DNA from: Jaltomata sinuosa
Lineage: Eukaryota; Streptophyta; Magnoliopsida; Solanales; Solanaceae
DNA: 64,000 nucleotides
Assembly (NCBI GenBank): GCA_003996215.1
Contig: QJPP01000002.1
Coordinates: 1,550,001 to 1,614,000 of the forward strand
Reading direction: 5' to 3'
Below the pieces are notes generated by a model that ran no database searches, was not told the origin of the DNA, and worked only from the letters and a program-made list of their open reading frames with translations. The position numbers were made by a program, and so were the translations under genes. Below, piece after piece: positions 19,046 to 31,600 of the stretch. Every line of letters begins with the position of its first letter. Position 1 is the stretch's first letter.

Positions 19046-20583
19046 TTAAGACTTCTACAAAATTGAAAAAGAAAAGGATAATTTAGGTATTAGATTTTAA
19101 AACAAGATTGCAAATCTAATTGAAAATTAATGTGTCTATTATCCAAATTAATACTGAATTATAATGGTCGAAAAAGAAGTACATGCAAGTACTATACTGC
19201 TGTATTTGAAATACTTGAATATTAATATGGCAAAAAAGTTACCACTAACTTATATCCATTCGTTTTGAAATGCAAATACTTTTTCTAACTTCAGAATACA
19301 AAATTTTAGGTTCGAAATGAATATTTTCAAATATTAAGATAGTAGTAACATTTAGAAAGCAATAAAATTAATGTTAAAAAATAAAGAGAAGAAAAAAGAC
19401 CTCAGAATCGTTTAATATCTGCAAAATTATTTAATCCAAGAAAAATTGTTTTAATATCTGCAAAATTGTTTAATCCAAAAAAAGAGAGGGTAAAATACGA
19501 CATTTCCAGCTCAAATCAAAGATGTTTAAACTGAAAATAATAAAAAGAAAATTAGAAAGATTTAGATTAATTATGCAAGAAAAGATTTCATCTTTAAAAT
19601 ATGCAAAATTAATTACTGTAAAAAAAAGAAAAGAAAAGAAAGAAACCTCAGAATTGTTACTGTTTTTCTCTTCATTATTTTCAGGAACAGTGGCTTCTTC
19701 CTTATCATTCAAGAACTCTTTAATTCTCTGCAAATTTATAGCAACCAAAAATGTAAATTTAAATTTCAACTAATTAATCAAAAATACAAAAATGTAAACA
19801 TTATTGTGTGCATTTCACCTTTGATTGTTCATGCTCTGTTTTTGAAGCAAATGGCGGCGGTTTCACAGCTGCCGGAACCAGAATGTCAGTGGGATCAGAA
19901 ATTGATCTATGAAGAGGTCTCCGAACAGAGATTGATGAGTTGTTCTTGCCGTTTTCCGGTGACTGTGAATTCATGTAACGGCAAAAATCAGTAAAAGAAT
20001 CGAAAATTGGTGGTTCTGATAGTGTCCGCCGCAGATTTTTGTTGTTATTGGACGGTTGCGTTTTTGTGAATCTTGAAAATGGGAGTGGTGGTGCCGCGGT
20101 GGCATTAGTAGTGATGGCCGCGGCGGTGTTGGTGGTTGAAAAGGGTGATTTTTCAGATACCCTTTTGGAAAAGGGTGAAAAAGCAGGGGATGGTGAAATG
20201 AATGCTGGACCATCCTCGCCGGCAGAAATGGTGGCGGCGGTGGTGGTGGTGGTGGTAGGGGAAAGTGATTTTTCAGACACCCTTTTGGGAGAGGGTGAAA
20301 ATGCAGGGGATGGTGAAGTAATTGGTGAAATGGCTGTCAGACCACCCTCAGCGGCGGCAATGGCGGCGTCAGCGGTGGTGGTGGTGGAGGAAGAGGCTGG
20401 TGGTGAATTGAGAGTGACCCTTTTGGGGGAGGATTGATCAGAAAGAGATTTTCTCTTCAGAGAGACAGTATTAGTACTGTTCATGATGCTGCAATTGTCG
20501 CCGGAGAAGACAGCTACGGTGGTGGTGGCGGTGGCAGATGGGTGGTGGTGGACGGCGGAGCAACCGTGAATACTGTAAGTCAT
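19046..20583 (-). CDS. Ser/Pro-rich plant protein of unknown function
   Basis: Exon 1 (20583-19819, 255 codons) and exon 2 (19727-19647, 27 codons) join in phase as 'EHEQSK|RIKEFLNDKEE'. The product is low-complexity, rich in Ser, Pro, Thr and Ala. It has two internal copies of 'SPSPAFSP..KRVSEKS', a related 'SSPKRVTLNSPP', and conserved-looking patches 'RRTLSEPPIFDSFTDFCRYM' and 'RRPLHRSISDP' that look like phosphorylation targets. The 3' end is uncertain: an 18-bp microexon (19418-19401, 'ILNDSE') and a last exon beginning at 19054 that ends after Lys-Ser with TAA at 19048-19046 keep the phase. The Met at 20583 is preferred over 20616 because a TATA-like box lies only about 30 bp upstream of the latter. 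I cannot name the family. Confidence 0.65.
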
Positions 20584-20642
20584 ATTTTCTGTTTCTTTGT
20601 AAATTCTTTCTTTCAACTGATTTCTTGAAACTGAAGCGCGCC

Positions 20643-20652
20643 AATATATAAA
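20643..20652 (-). promoter_or_regulatory. TATA-like box of the Ser/Pro-rich gene
   Basis: The minus strand reads TTTATATATT, about 60 bp upstream of the chosen start codon. Spacing fits a transcription start near 20615. Confidence 0.5.
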
Positions 20653-20742
20653 CAGATTTTGCTGATTGGCGGTTGAATTTAACGGTTTTGCATATTTAGT
20701 CCCTCAAATATTATTTAACTAAACACATTTGACATTTAGCTA

Positions 20743-20985
20743 GCGTTTGGATATGCGATTTATCTCATGAGGTAAAATCCAAATTCTAAAAGAATCATGA
20801 TTTCAATTTTTTAAAATACAAAATTTGACCTATAAGTTTATATTTTTTGCAAATTGTGGTATTTTTACATTTATGAGAAAAAAATACAACTTAAAAAATC
20901 CAAATTACATATCCAAACAAAGCTTCAACTTCATATTAAATGATTTCATATCCAAATCACATGTCCAAACTCCAAACACACCCTT
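20743..20985. mobile_element. AT-rich MITE-like element
   Basis: The left end 'GCGTTTGGATATGCGATTT' and the right end (plus strand) 'CAAATCACATGTCCAAAC' are imperfect inverted repeats. An internal 'catatccaaa' motif is repeated. It lies about 90 bp upstream of the TATA-like box of the neighbouring gene. Confidence 0.55.
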
Positions 20986-20989
20986 AATT

Positions 20990-21959
20990 GAAATATGTGA
21001 TTTTGGTTCCTCTATTGGTGATGCATCTTGACAAACAATTTTTACATAAATATTGAAATTTTAATTTCGATTTTTGTAATATTTAATTAAGCACATTCAG
21101 CCTAATTGATCCCTATGCTTGTGAATAGTTATGAGTAATCACAAATTTGATGAATTATACACCAATATATCATTTGACTATTAGTATTATCTTAAATTTG
21201 AACTATATAGTAAATAGCTCTAAAAATAGTCTATAACCATTTCATGTATAGAGGATAAAAAATTCATTTCAATAAATTGAAGGTGAGGGGTCAAGCCTCA
21301 GCTCCTACATTATGGTAGTGGCTTTAAACTTTTTACAAAAAATTAAAGGTTAAATATACTTAATTATAAATAACGAGTATCAAAATTAGAATATATTAAA
21401 CGTTATAACTGTCATGGATTCTTTTTTAAAACTTCAAGAAATTTCTATCGAAATCTCGATAGTAAAAGAGGAGTTCAAAAAATAAATACAGAAGCTGCTC
21501 AAATAACTCCCAAGACCATTTTGGTCTCATTTCTGAAATATAAAGAAAATCTTTGTTAACAAGTACAATTGTTCCTAAGAAATCTAGCTACTACAAGATA
21601 AATTGTTGGAATTCGAAGAACAAATAAGAGGGTGATCGCGTGGGGGAGCTGTGCTACCTTATGGTTTCATGACTATGTCCTGCATATAGTTCACCCCAAC
21701 GAACCTAGCTAGTCGATAAAAAAGCTATCGTCTCTATAAATCACCGGTTGCACCAAGAGCGAACAAAAACTTATGATCCCCCACTTCTGGCTTGAAAAAT
21801 GAATGAATTGTCACTTGAGCAAAGCTGCAATCTAATTACTATAAGCTTACAGTAGCCAAAAGAAGCATACATGCAGGAATGCTATGTGGAGGCTTACGAG
21901 GGTAAACCATGTCTCGTTGCTCAGCCAGGCAGGGGCGGCGTTGCAAAGATTTGCAAAAA
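20990..21959. other. spacer and probable 3' UTR of the HAD gene
   Basis: No coding region or clear element. The last few hundred bases should include the 3' UTR of the minus-strand hydrolase gene. Confidence 0.45.
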
Positions 21960-24900
21960 TCAAGATGTCAGCTCAAAATCTCTTTCTAACAGTGACTGAA
22001 CCTCAACAAGAGAAGACACCTTATAGTCTGGTTGGTGTTCGACGTTTGCATATTCTGGAGCATCATACCTTCCTGTTTCATCGAGCAAGCAAGTAAAAGC
22101 TCCAGCTCGTTTGCCACAAGCAACCTGTATATCAAAAACCCCAAATTTTCTTTACAAGTCACTACACATATTTTTACGATGACTTTCTAAATGACAAAAA
22201 GAGCATGAACGAAAAAAAATATTTCACAAGGCTGCAGAAAGCATCAAAATAACTACTTAGAGATGGGAGCCAAAGCTCGTAGGCTAAGAACCGCTAAAAT
22301 ATGATGCAGGTGCTATGCTAACTCAATAACCTGTAAATTAATTAATTTAAGGTAGCCCATTATTCTATCCATACACATGCCAAGCACAAAGTAATGTCAA
22401 GTCAATTCGTACCAATATGAATTAGTTGAAAACTTAGTCAAGCTAATCGAAGGACAATGTCACATCTTTCGCAGAGATGCATTGAATCACCTATTGAAAA
22501 GAGCGGACGTGAAAGAGAAGAAGAGCAGTCAGCTTGAAAGGAAACTCACATCATCTTTAAGGCTGTCCCCAATCATCATTACTTCATTAGATTGAACTTC
22601 CCAAGTTGAACAAATGTGCAGCAATGGAGCTGGATCTGGTTTGTAAGGACGATATTCCCTGCTCAGTGCAGGAGAAAATTTCACCTGTATCAAAAAGAGA
22701 TTTTAAACTTAAGCTTTATATAGTATATATGTAATAAAGAACATGGAACTAAACAATATAGCATGAGTTGAGGTGAAAGATATATTATAGCAGACATGGA
22801 GAGATTTGCCAACAGAAGATGAAAATATCCAGCAAACTTATAGCAAGAGACAGGATTACGAAAAAGAACTAGCCTTTTATCCTTTTTTCTTTTTTGTGAC
22901 TTGGGACAAATCAAATGAACTAACTAAAAGCACTAGAGATGAATAAAATATCCTTCTCAAATAAAAGACATGATATAAACAATTTGGCCAGTATCTCTGG
23001 CAGACTTCCCCATAAAACCTAATTGCCTTTTTTTTTTGGTAAGTACATGAAACCTGATTGCTTTTACAAAGATATTTTTATCTTACCTTCTTTGATCATC
23101 ACATATCAAGAATCTGTACTGTTAATTGGAAAAAGTCTAGTTTTATCGTGTATTAAACATAGTTGTGAGCTAAATCATGGAAGAGTAAATTGTGAGTTAA
23201 ACCATGGAAGAGTAGATTGTGAGCTAAATCATGGAAGAGTAGATTGTGAGCTAAATCATGGAATAGTATATCGCAAACGCCCTTTAGAGAATAGACTAGT
23301 CTTCCAAGAACCAAAGAGGAAACTGTAACATCCGATTGAACCATACATCCAGCCTACGACTATTTTGTACAACAACGAGAACAATGAGCATTGTAAATGC
23401 ACATTTTCCTTTCTCAAAAGATTAACCATAAGTGGAACACCTGGGGACTCCATTCAGACATCTACTCAGATTTCAAGCTTCCTTTTTTTCAGTTTTCTAA
23501 AAGTTAGAATTCGAGCTTTTAGGGGGTCAGGAAATTTAAGAAAACGACCTTTTATTCTTTCATTCTGAAAGATACTAAATAATAGGATGGAAAACGGAAG
23601 TTTGTTCACTCTGCATTTTAGATTTCCTCCTCTCAGATATGTTCACTTCAGAATGAGACCAGTTCTTCCTAAACTGTTCTCCGGAAACCTACCAAAGACT
23701 AATTCTCCCTAAACTATTTCCCAATCCAAACACCATCTTAAATTTCCAAATAATGAGACACAATATATGCAGATATTGTCCATGCAGATTGAAAACAGAA
23801 AAGATTGGGAGGGTTGTTCTTTTTCCCTTCTTCTGTTTTTTTTTTTTTTGAAACAGGTGACTTTCTTCTGATTTTTTTTAACCGAGAAATCCTCGAAAGC
23901 CAGTGGCACACGGTTCGAAACTCGGTGGTTAATAGGCCTATCCCTCTACCCTTCTCCATTTAAATACCAAACTTTTGCCGGGGGCAAGATTCGAATTTGT
24001 GACATGTACATAACCCACACATCACATGTTGCATCCGTAGCACTAGACCAAAGCCATGGGGCCCTACTTCTGAATATTAAAAGGATGAGCAAAAATGCTA
24101 CACATAAGACAGGGGACAAATTTATTAAAGTATTAAAGCCTATGTATTGCAGGCTCTGTACTGTTTCAGTATTAGTTCCTCTCTTTTACCTTTCAATCAG
24201 TGCAGTTTTGCACCTGAGGTGTTCCCTTTCCAAAATTCTCAGTGTCTGAACAACTTATCCAGAACGCAAACTCCTCTACAATATCACTCATGAGTGGAGA
24301 ACATCCATACTGGCACTGATAACTGGTGCCCAATGCTTCCTATTATTTGTCAGGATTTTACATGGCACAGTAATTATCTACTCAGATACAGAACTGAAGT
24401 TGAGCTTGACCAGCCAAAGCAAGCTCAGTTGAATCAACCAACTATTCCAATATCTCAGAAAGTATATGGGTACCTAAATGCTGAAAAGAAGTGTTATCTC
24501 ACATCCTAGAAAGTTTGCGGTTGCAAGACCACTAAAAATCAAGCAAAAATGGATTTAAGAGCCGTGGAGTGAACAGTGACGGTTCCTTCTGACTATTTAA
24601 AACATTTTGCATTGGTCTATAACTTGTGAGCTACCTACAGAGGGACCCAAGTAGATACATCAAGAAGTCAATTAACCTTTCAAGGTTCTTTTCTCACTTT
24701 TGATGAGAAAATGAATTCTCTGCAACTGCACGCATATCTCTGTTCATTTTACTAGGTTTGCATACTTCTTTTAATAAATATCATTTACAGATTTAGTCTT
24801 ATAGTTTCCACCTTTTCTTCCTCTCTGTGTTACATGTTTCAGCTACATAAAATTCCACATTATGTTACAAAAAGTGTCTTGGATTAGCCGTTAAATCTTT

Positions 24901-26525
24901 GTTCAGCCACAAGGTGGATCCTGTAAAGAAATGAATTGAGCATGCTAGCATGCTTCTCGTAAGCTCAATAACTGTCTTTACCTCCTTCCCCTAAATGGCA
25001 CTGGAGCTTAATGCAACATAATTGTGACGGAAACCATACATCCTCTAGTTGAGCTGCCCTTCTCTATTTGACTATAAGAACGTACAGATTCTCCAATACA
25101 CTGTCTGCACAAATATCCTAGGCCATCACGACCTTTAGCAGCTCAAGATCCTCTGACTGGTAATGAGTGAAGAAGAAAATTTGATCTTGAATATCCATTC
25201 TGTTTTCCTATTTTCCTTTACTTCAAACTAAGGAAACTAAAGCGTACAAAAGAAGATATATTCTTCCTCTTCCTTCTCCTATGCAGTGATGATTCTTGTT
25301 TCATCCCTTGAACTAGCCTGTTTTTTTATCTGGAAAGTCCAATTACCATTATTCACTAACTTCAGCATACAATATCAACATTAAACTCATGGCAAACCAA
25401 TTGTTTTATATATTAAACTGAAAAAGGAAAAAACTTACTCCAAAGCGTTCATGAAACAAGTCAACTGCATCTTTGACATTTCTAGTGATTAATCCCCTTC
25501 TGAAATAGAATTCACAAAACAATTAAATTAGTTTCTTCCGAAGAGCCAGAAACATCTAAACTGTAAAATAACATTAACATCTCCTTCTTCAATAGGAGGG
25601 AAGCATAAATCAAATCTATCCAGTACCGCTAACACAGAAATGTGAATTGTTTCCTTCTATCTAATTTATCAGAGATGTGATAATCCAGCTTCTGGAGCTT
25701 AACTTGAATATGTCATTTCTCTCATCAAATCAAAAGTGTGGTCCAAGGGAATCCATCAACAGTGAAGGGCATAAAATAATGAGAGTGAAGGCGGAAGGGC
25801 ATAAAATCATGCAAGATGCCTTTGACAGATATAAGAAAATTTAAAAATCTCACTAGCATAGCATTTTCAACTAATGTACCCCAAAAGAAAGAAATCATTC
25901 TGTCACAAGACAGATAAGCTTGATAAGTCTCCCAACACCAATTTGAATATAATTCGGCCACATCCTCATGGCAGTCAAAAAGGAGGAAAACTGTAGGTGA
26001 TGCATTCTAAGACAGTACAAAACAGAAGCCTAAAAGACCAATAAATTGAGAAAAAAAAAGTTTTACGCGCGAGAGAAATGCCAAAGAAACTGCCCCGGGA
26101 ATTATATTGTAGTAAATACTCAAAAAATGGAAAAAAGATCTGGCCAATTTGCATATCAGGGCTTTGGTTCACTAGCGAAGGTAGTACAATGAGGAATTTG
26201 TAGTAGGCGTACATCACGAGTGTGGATCCTGACTAGTGAACCAGGTCTCATATTTGAGCGGAGAAGGGAAGAGGAGCAGGTCCATTATCCATCCATTCGA
26301 AGTTGGAATTCGGAAACACAGGATTTCTTGGTTTAAAAAGAAAGGGCTGGTCAATCTGCATACCTGCATCCTCAAGCAGTTTCATGAAGCACTTTTACTT
26401 TCAACGACACCTCAAGATGGCAACTTTTCAAGGAATAAGCAAAGTTAAGGATTGAGCAAGAAAGATTAGGCACATTAGACCTTAGGCCATGAAATAGACA
26501 CTATTAAACAGATGCCAAAAGTCAA

Positions 26526-26558
<33 letters not shown>

Positions 26559-27750
26559 GAAAAACAATACTTTGATGTAGGAAAGTGCTCAAACTGGTTA
26601 CCGGGGTACTAAATAAAGACAAAAGCTCACATAGCTCACAAGGAACATTACATCATGGATTAAAAATTAAGTGGGAGCTCCCTTTCCAACCTTAAGGGGT
26701 GCAAGCTTGATTCTCACCCAACTCTCCCCTTTCTATTCCTCTACTATGTACCATTATCCTCTCCTCATGAAAATGAAAGAGCAAATGAACCAAGTACTTG
26801 GGGTTCAGCTGTATGAGTTCTCCATATCCGTTCGGCTATACTAGAGCCCATTTCATCCAATTAAATAGTTTTTGTATTTAAGGACGCTCAAAATAACCTT
26901 TAGAAATCCTTGAGCTACCAAACTCTGTAGCTTCTACTCTGCCATACTAAATGCTGACTAAGAGCTACTCCATCCATTACTTTACTTTTTAGTCCGTTTC
27001 AAAAAGAATGCCTCTTCAACTCTTTAATTTCAACTTTTCACATGGCATGTCTAAAACCACAAGATCAAAGGATATTTTAGTACATTCTTCATCTATTTAG
27101 TTAAAGACCACAAGATACGAAAGTCTTTCTTAACTTTCTTAAACTCAGTGTCAAGTCAAAACCAGACAGTCAAATTGAAATGGAGGGAGTATATAAATCG
27201 TGCAAGTGACAAAAGTCTACAGCTTATAACTAATTAGTCTTACCTAATGTTCCTAGAATCAAGAAAACTGCAAAGTTCAGCAGCACCTGCAACCAAAATC
27301 AAAATGCCCAAAACACCCCTATAAAGACCAATTAATCAACAGTATAACCTCAAGAATCAAGAACAATACTCCAAAAAGACTCAATTTTTACTTACCAGGC
27401 ATAATTTGTAAACGATCAAGTCCCTGTTTTTCAAAATCAGCAATAACTTCATAAGCCCTCCGTTGCTTATCAGGGCTCCAACTTTCAATATGGTGCAAAA
27501 TATCAATGCCAGAAGGGTTCTTTGATTTAACAGAAAGGTACTCATCATGACCCAAAACAGCTCTGTACATGGCTGGAAAATCGATAACGGGGACCGTTAG
27601 GGTTCCGTCCATGTCAAATACAACACCTTTGAGATGGGGTTTTGAAGAAAGAGAAATTGAATTGTATGCAGCAGCCATTGTTGTTCTTGAAGAAGAAAAA
27701 AGAGTTCTTGGATGGAAAAAAAGGAAAGGTCTTGAAAGTAGAAGCTGCAT
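21960..27750 (-). CDS. HAD-superfamily hydrolase (At2g33255-like)
   Basis: Five exons read on the minus strand: 27750-27396, 27286-27244, 25499-25439, 22684-22550, 22124-21960. All junctions are GT/AG and the phases sum to 252 codons plus stop. The protein has the HAD phosphatase core: motif I 'FDMDGTLT' (nucleophile Asp46, general acid Asp48), motif II 'LITRN' (Thr138), motif III Lys168 in 'RPYKPDP', and motif IV 'IGDSLKDD' (Asp193, Asp197, Asp198). The stretch 'GIDILHHIESWSPDKQRRAY' is a family signature of the Arabidopsis At2g33255 group. Residues before 'MAAAYN' are Arg/Ser/Phe-rich and could be an organelle presequence; an alternative start is Met25. The expected reaction is Mg-dependent phosphate hydrolysis; the substrate is unknown to me. 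Introns hold SINEs, a Stowaway MITE and a minisatellite. Confidence 0.93.
23163..23270. repeat. 27-bp minisatellite, four copies, in HAD intron 3
   Basis: Four head-to-tail 27-bp units built on 'ttgtgagctaaatcatggaa' plus 'gagtaga'. Units differ by one to three bases. Confidence 0.9.
23872..24066 (-). mobile_element. tRNA-derived SolS-like SINE in HAD intron 3
   Basis: Read minus: a tRNA-like head with box A 'TTTGGTCTAGTGCTACGG' and box B 'AATTCGAATCTTGCC', then a body 'GGTATTTAAATGGAGAAGG', 'GTTTCGAACCGTGTGCCAC', 'GGATTTCTCGGTTAAAAAAA'. Flanked by CTTCTGA on both sides (23865-23871, 24067-24073). The composition fits a Solanaceae SINE family. Confidence 0.85.
26526..26559. repeat. (GC)n(GA)n microsatellite
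   Basis: About five GC followed by about eleven GA dinucleotides, in HAD intron 2. Confidence 0.9.
26650..26775 (+). mobile_element. possible tRNA-derived SINE remnant
   Basis: The order 'GTGGGAGCTCCCTTTCCAAC' then 'GCAAGCTTGATTCTCACCC' resembles a tRNA-like head with a weak box B, followed by 'ACTCTCCCCTTTC'. No flanking duplication was found. Confidence 0.4.
26968..27189. mobile_element. Stowaway-like MITE in HAD intron 2
   Basis: 222 bp with ends 'CTCCATCCATTACTTTACTT' and (reverse strand) 'CTCCCTCCATTTCAATTTG', flanked by TA. It shares internal strings such as 'cacaaga', 'ggcatgt' and 'aaagaatg' with the elements at 38407-38651 and 49975-50193. Confidence 0.8.
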
Positions 27751-28680
27751 TTATTTTATTTTTTTTACAGATAATGTAATGGAATTTGGAAATGGGGGGA
27801 ATAAAAGAGAGAGCTTTTGTGATTAGGAAAGAAGACAAGTGGCACTGATCAGTGGGAAGTGAAAAATGATTCTTGCTGTTGGAGAAGAAGACAAGATTGT
27901 CATAAAGCATGATGTAAATGAGATTTTTTTTCTCTCTCTCGTGTTCGATGTCAATATTGAGTTCGATGTCAATATTGAGGTCGATTAAATTTAAATTCAC
28001 GTATTGCATATAGGCTCAGAAGAGGTAGAGATGGGGTTCAGGAGACATAGAGATATACTGTAGAAGTATTGGGAAGGTGATTAGATATGATATAACGTAA
28101 TTTTAGTTTATCGAGAACATGACCTTATATCAATTTACATGATGTAATTTGATTTAGTACGATATAAACTTTAACTCAAATATAAAGATTTTAAACATTT
28201 GTAACTAAAAGTAACTAAAATAACACAACTGCCTTGGTTATACTAATGAATACAAAGTTTTGTTAAATAGTATTACTCCAATATTATTCTCCGGACTATT
28301 TTATTTATCGTTATTAAAATTAAATGATTTAAAATAGTTGTTATTTTAAAAATTAAAGTATAATCAGTTGTTTGTTTTCATATTTACGTTTAGCCATAAA
28401 TATAGAAATATTAATGTAGTCCAAAAAGAAAAATATTAAATACTGAGAATTGAGAAGTAATAAAAAAGAATAGTTTACTCAAATTACACTCGAGTTAATA
28501 TTTCTAATATTTCTTTAAGGAGTGTTTGAAACAAGTAAAATAGTCCCAAATAAATAAATAATTTTTAAAACAAATTATTAAAAAATAAAAATAAAAAATT
28601 GAAAGGAGTAAAGCCCTAAATGGTCGTCGTTAAACCCTGTTTCTCCTGGTAAGAGAAAATTTCGAACTCTCTGTATAGCA
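27751..28680. promoter_or_regulatory. shared intergenic region between divergent HAD and RH13 genes
   Basis: 930 bp separate the two start codons, so both promoters must lie here. A decayed LINE C-terminus-like string ('gggaaggtgattagatatga') is visible near 28070-28130. No conserved promoter element is certain. Confidence 0.5.
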
Positions 28681-31600
28681 ATGGATTCTCAATCTTGTTC
28701 AGATAAGAAGAGAACAAAGAAGACAAAGAAAAGAAGCCGAGTTGAATCTGAAGAATTTGAGCGAATCAACTCACTTAATTGGAACCCAACACTTACTGAG
28801 AAAGACGATGCTTTTTCCTTTCTCATTGGCTCCAACGAACTCGAAGGAGGTTTCTTTTTTTCTTCCTTTTTTGCATTGAATCGGCTGTATTTCTCTTTTC
28901 TGATAGTTTTTGAGAAACCCCATAATTGGATAGAGATTGTTATTGTATAAAGTTGAAGTTTCAGCAATATAAAGGTTGGATTTTTAGCTTATGTTATCTT
29001 GGGGAAAGGTGATTAGAGAGGACATGGTGCAACTTTAGTTTATGAGGACATGCCGTTAGATAGGAGAGTGTGGAGGTCGCGGATTAGGGCAGAAGGTTAG
29101 TAGGTAGTGAGAAGGTGAGAAAACCATAATTGGAAGAGATTGTTATTTATATGAAGTTGACGTTTTAGCAACAATATAAAAGATTGGAGTTTTAGCTTAT
29201 TATCTATTGGGGAAGATAAATAATTGAGACCAGATTTGGTCCAACGAGGTCGACGGAGGTTTCTCTTTTCTTCCTTTTTTGCATTGAATCAGTTGTATTT
29301 CTCTTTTATGATAGTTTTTGAGAAAACCCATAATTGGATTGAGGTTGTTATTGTATAAAGTTGATGTTTTAGCAACAATATAAAGTTTTAACCCTTTTGT
29401 TAGTTAAAACTTATGTGTTTGTTGATTTGGACTGTTGAGCACAAATAATTTTGGGTTCGAAGGACTGATACAGGTTGGAGTGTTTGAGTGCAGGTTTTTT
29501 ATCTCTTGAAGAGATCGATGAATCAGAGTACAATTTGGATATTGCCAAATCAACTGAAGGAAGTGAAGAAAAGGGGAAGACAAAATCGAAGAAACAGAAA
29601 GTAGATACCAAAAATGAGGAATTGAATGGTGAAGCTATGGGTGAGAGCAAAGAGGAAAGTGAGGAGGTGGAAAAGGAAACGAAACAAAAGAAGAACAAGA
29701 AGAAGAAGAAAAAGAAAGATAAGATCAATAAAGATGTTGTAACTGAAGCTGAAGGAAATGAAGAGTCACCAGCTGGTTAGTATTGCATCAAAATCTGATA
29801 TTTTCCTTTTTGTGAAGGCTTCTCAATTTTCAAGTAGTATAATGCTAATCCCATTGGCATATCTTTCAATAATTTCATGGGTTGTTAGTTATTTTGCTGG
29901 TTGTGCAGTGCATCAATATTTTGACCTATTTTTTCATTAAGCTAAGTTCTGTGTTTTCGGTTCTTGAATAGTTTTGTAAGTTATATATTTTGTTTCAATT
30001 TAGTTCAATTCCGTTTATAAAATAGAAATTTTAGCTCTGCTTGAATGTTGGGAAAATGCAGGATAAATGCAAAGATCAGAGCTAGAAGAATATCTGATTC
30101 TTTTGCTAATGTATTGGCAATTCATCATGTTTTTAATTATCAAAAAAGATAAAAACAATAGGCATAATTTCCTATAGTTCTATTCCTACAAGTTCTTCTA
30201 AATTTTCTATTGCTGCAAGTTCAATGTTCATTGGTGCTCACTAGAAGATTTTGACCTATTTCCCTTTATCTTTTTTAATATATGGGGAATGTTAACTTGC
30301 ACAAGTTTGGAGTAGACCGATCCATTCTTATTGGTGTGTAAGTTAATGTTGCAGTCAATATAGTCCTTAATTAATCTTTCAGAGCGATTGACTAGTGCCT
30401 CATCCATTGGTTTTATCATTGCAACATGATGTCACATTGAAGACTTTTATTTTTGATGAAGTGATGTCACATTGAAGACTTCTCTTGTGATTTGGTATTA
30501 ATTCTTATTTTGAAATCTGACTCGAATAGTCACTGATGGAAACGATGATCAAGAACAAGATTCAATAGATGAAACTGAATATTATGCATGGAATGAACTG
30601 AGACTTCATCCACTGCTCATGAAATCGATATACGCGCTCAAGTTCAAAGAACCCACACCAATACAGAAAGCGTGCATTCCTGCAGCTGCTCACCAAGGAA
30701 AGGTTGGTTATGTGATAAAAATCAAGGTATTTCACTGGAGATGATATCATATACAATGATATTTATGCTGGTGGTTTGTGTGCCAGGATGTTGTGGGTGC
30801 TGCAGAGACAGGTTCAGGGAAAACACTAGCATTTGGTATGCCCATTCTTCAACGTCTGCTTGAGGAGCGAGAAAAGGCCGAAAGGCAGCTTACAGAAAAC
30901 GAAGAATTGGATAAAAAAGTTGCTCCGACAGGTCTTCTCCGTGCTCTAATTATTACTCCTACAAGAGAGCTTGCCCTTCAGGTGTGATGATTCTCATATT
31001 ACAACTTGTTTTCCTTTATTATTTCAAAATAATATGCTGATATCTTGCCATGCATATAGTTTTTGTTCTAACCAAGTTGTATGAGGTTTTGTCAAGAAGT
31101 TTGTATTTGTACCGAGACACTTGTAATGGAATATATGCATTTGTGTATATATATTTACACGCACCAACATATATGTGTGTATATATATATATATGCATGT
31201 ATGTGTGTGTGTGTGTATGTATGCATGCATGTCTCTGGCCCCAAATGCTTGTTCAAAATATGTATAGTAGTAGAAAAGGAGCTGCTTTGCAAGTTTTTCC
31301 TTCTGGGTTTCACACTGTTGGCAGCAAGCATTGCCAAGTAATCACCCTGGAATCTCTTTTGATCAAGATGAAGGTGGTAATTTCACAGAAACAAAAATAT
31401 ATACTCTTAGGTGCATCAAGTTTAGGACATTGTTTCCCTATAGTCCCCCTTATCCCACCAACACTAGGGGGAAAAACAGAAAAAAAGGGAAGAGAATATG
31501 TGCTCAACTTATGGTTTATTATGTTAAATTTGCGTGTTCCTATTTGCTGTTACTTTCCTGTTTTAAGTCCTTCAGAATGGAATGTGGCCTTCATGTTTTA

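Noticed and set aside
18936..19054. 39-codon open frame as the certain last exon of the Ser/Pro-rich gene
   Set aside because: It needs one base from the preceding exon, but the exons found upstream end in phase 0. Kept only as an open question.
20039..20437. Val/Gly-rich plus-strand frame opposite the Ser/Pro-rich gene
   Set aside because: It is the antisense shadow of Thr/Ala/Pro-rich codons. The minus strand has matching splice sites and the more protein-like repeats.
23023..23328. Frame with 'CELNHGRVD' repeats
   Set aside because: It is a 27-bp minisatellite within HAD intron 3. The multiple-of-three period keeps the frame open by chance.
29475..29780. Lys/Glu-rich small protein as a separate gene
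   Set aside because: It is exon 2 of RH13. Splice sites on both sides join it in phase to exons 1 and 3.
31024..31341. Several overlapping Cys/Tyr/Ile-rich ORFs
   Set aside because: They are driven by the TA/TG microsatellite in RH13 intron 4.
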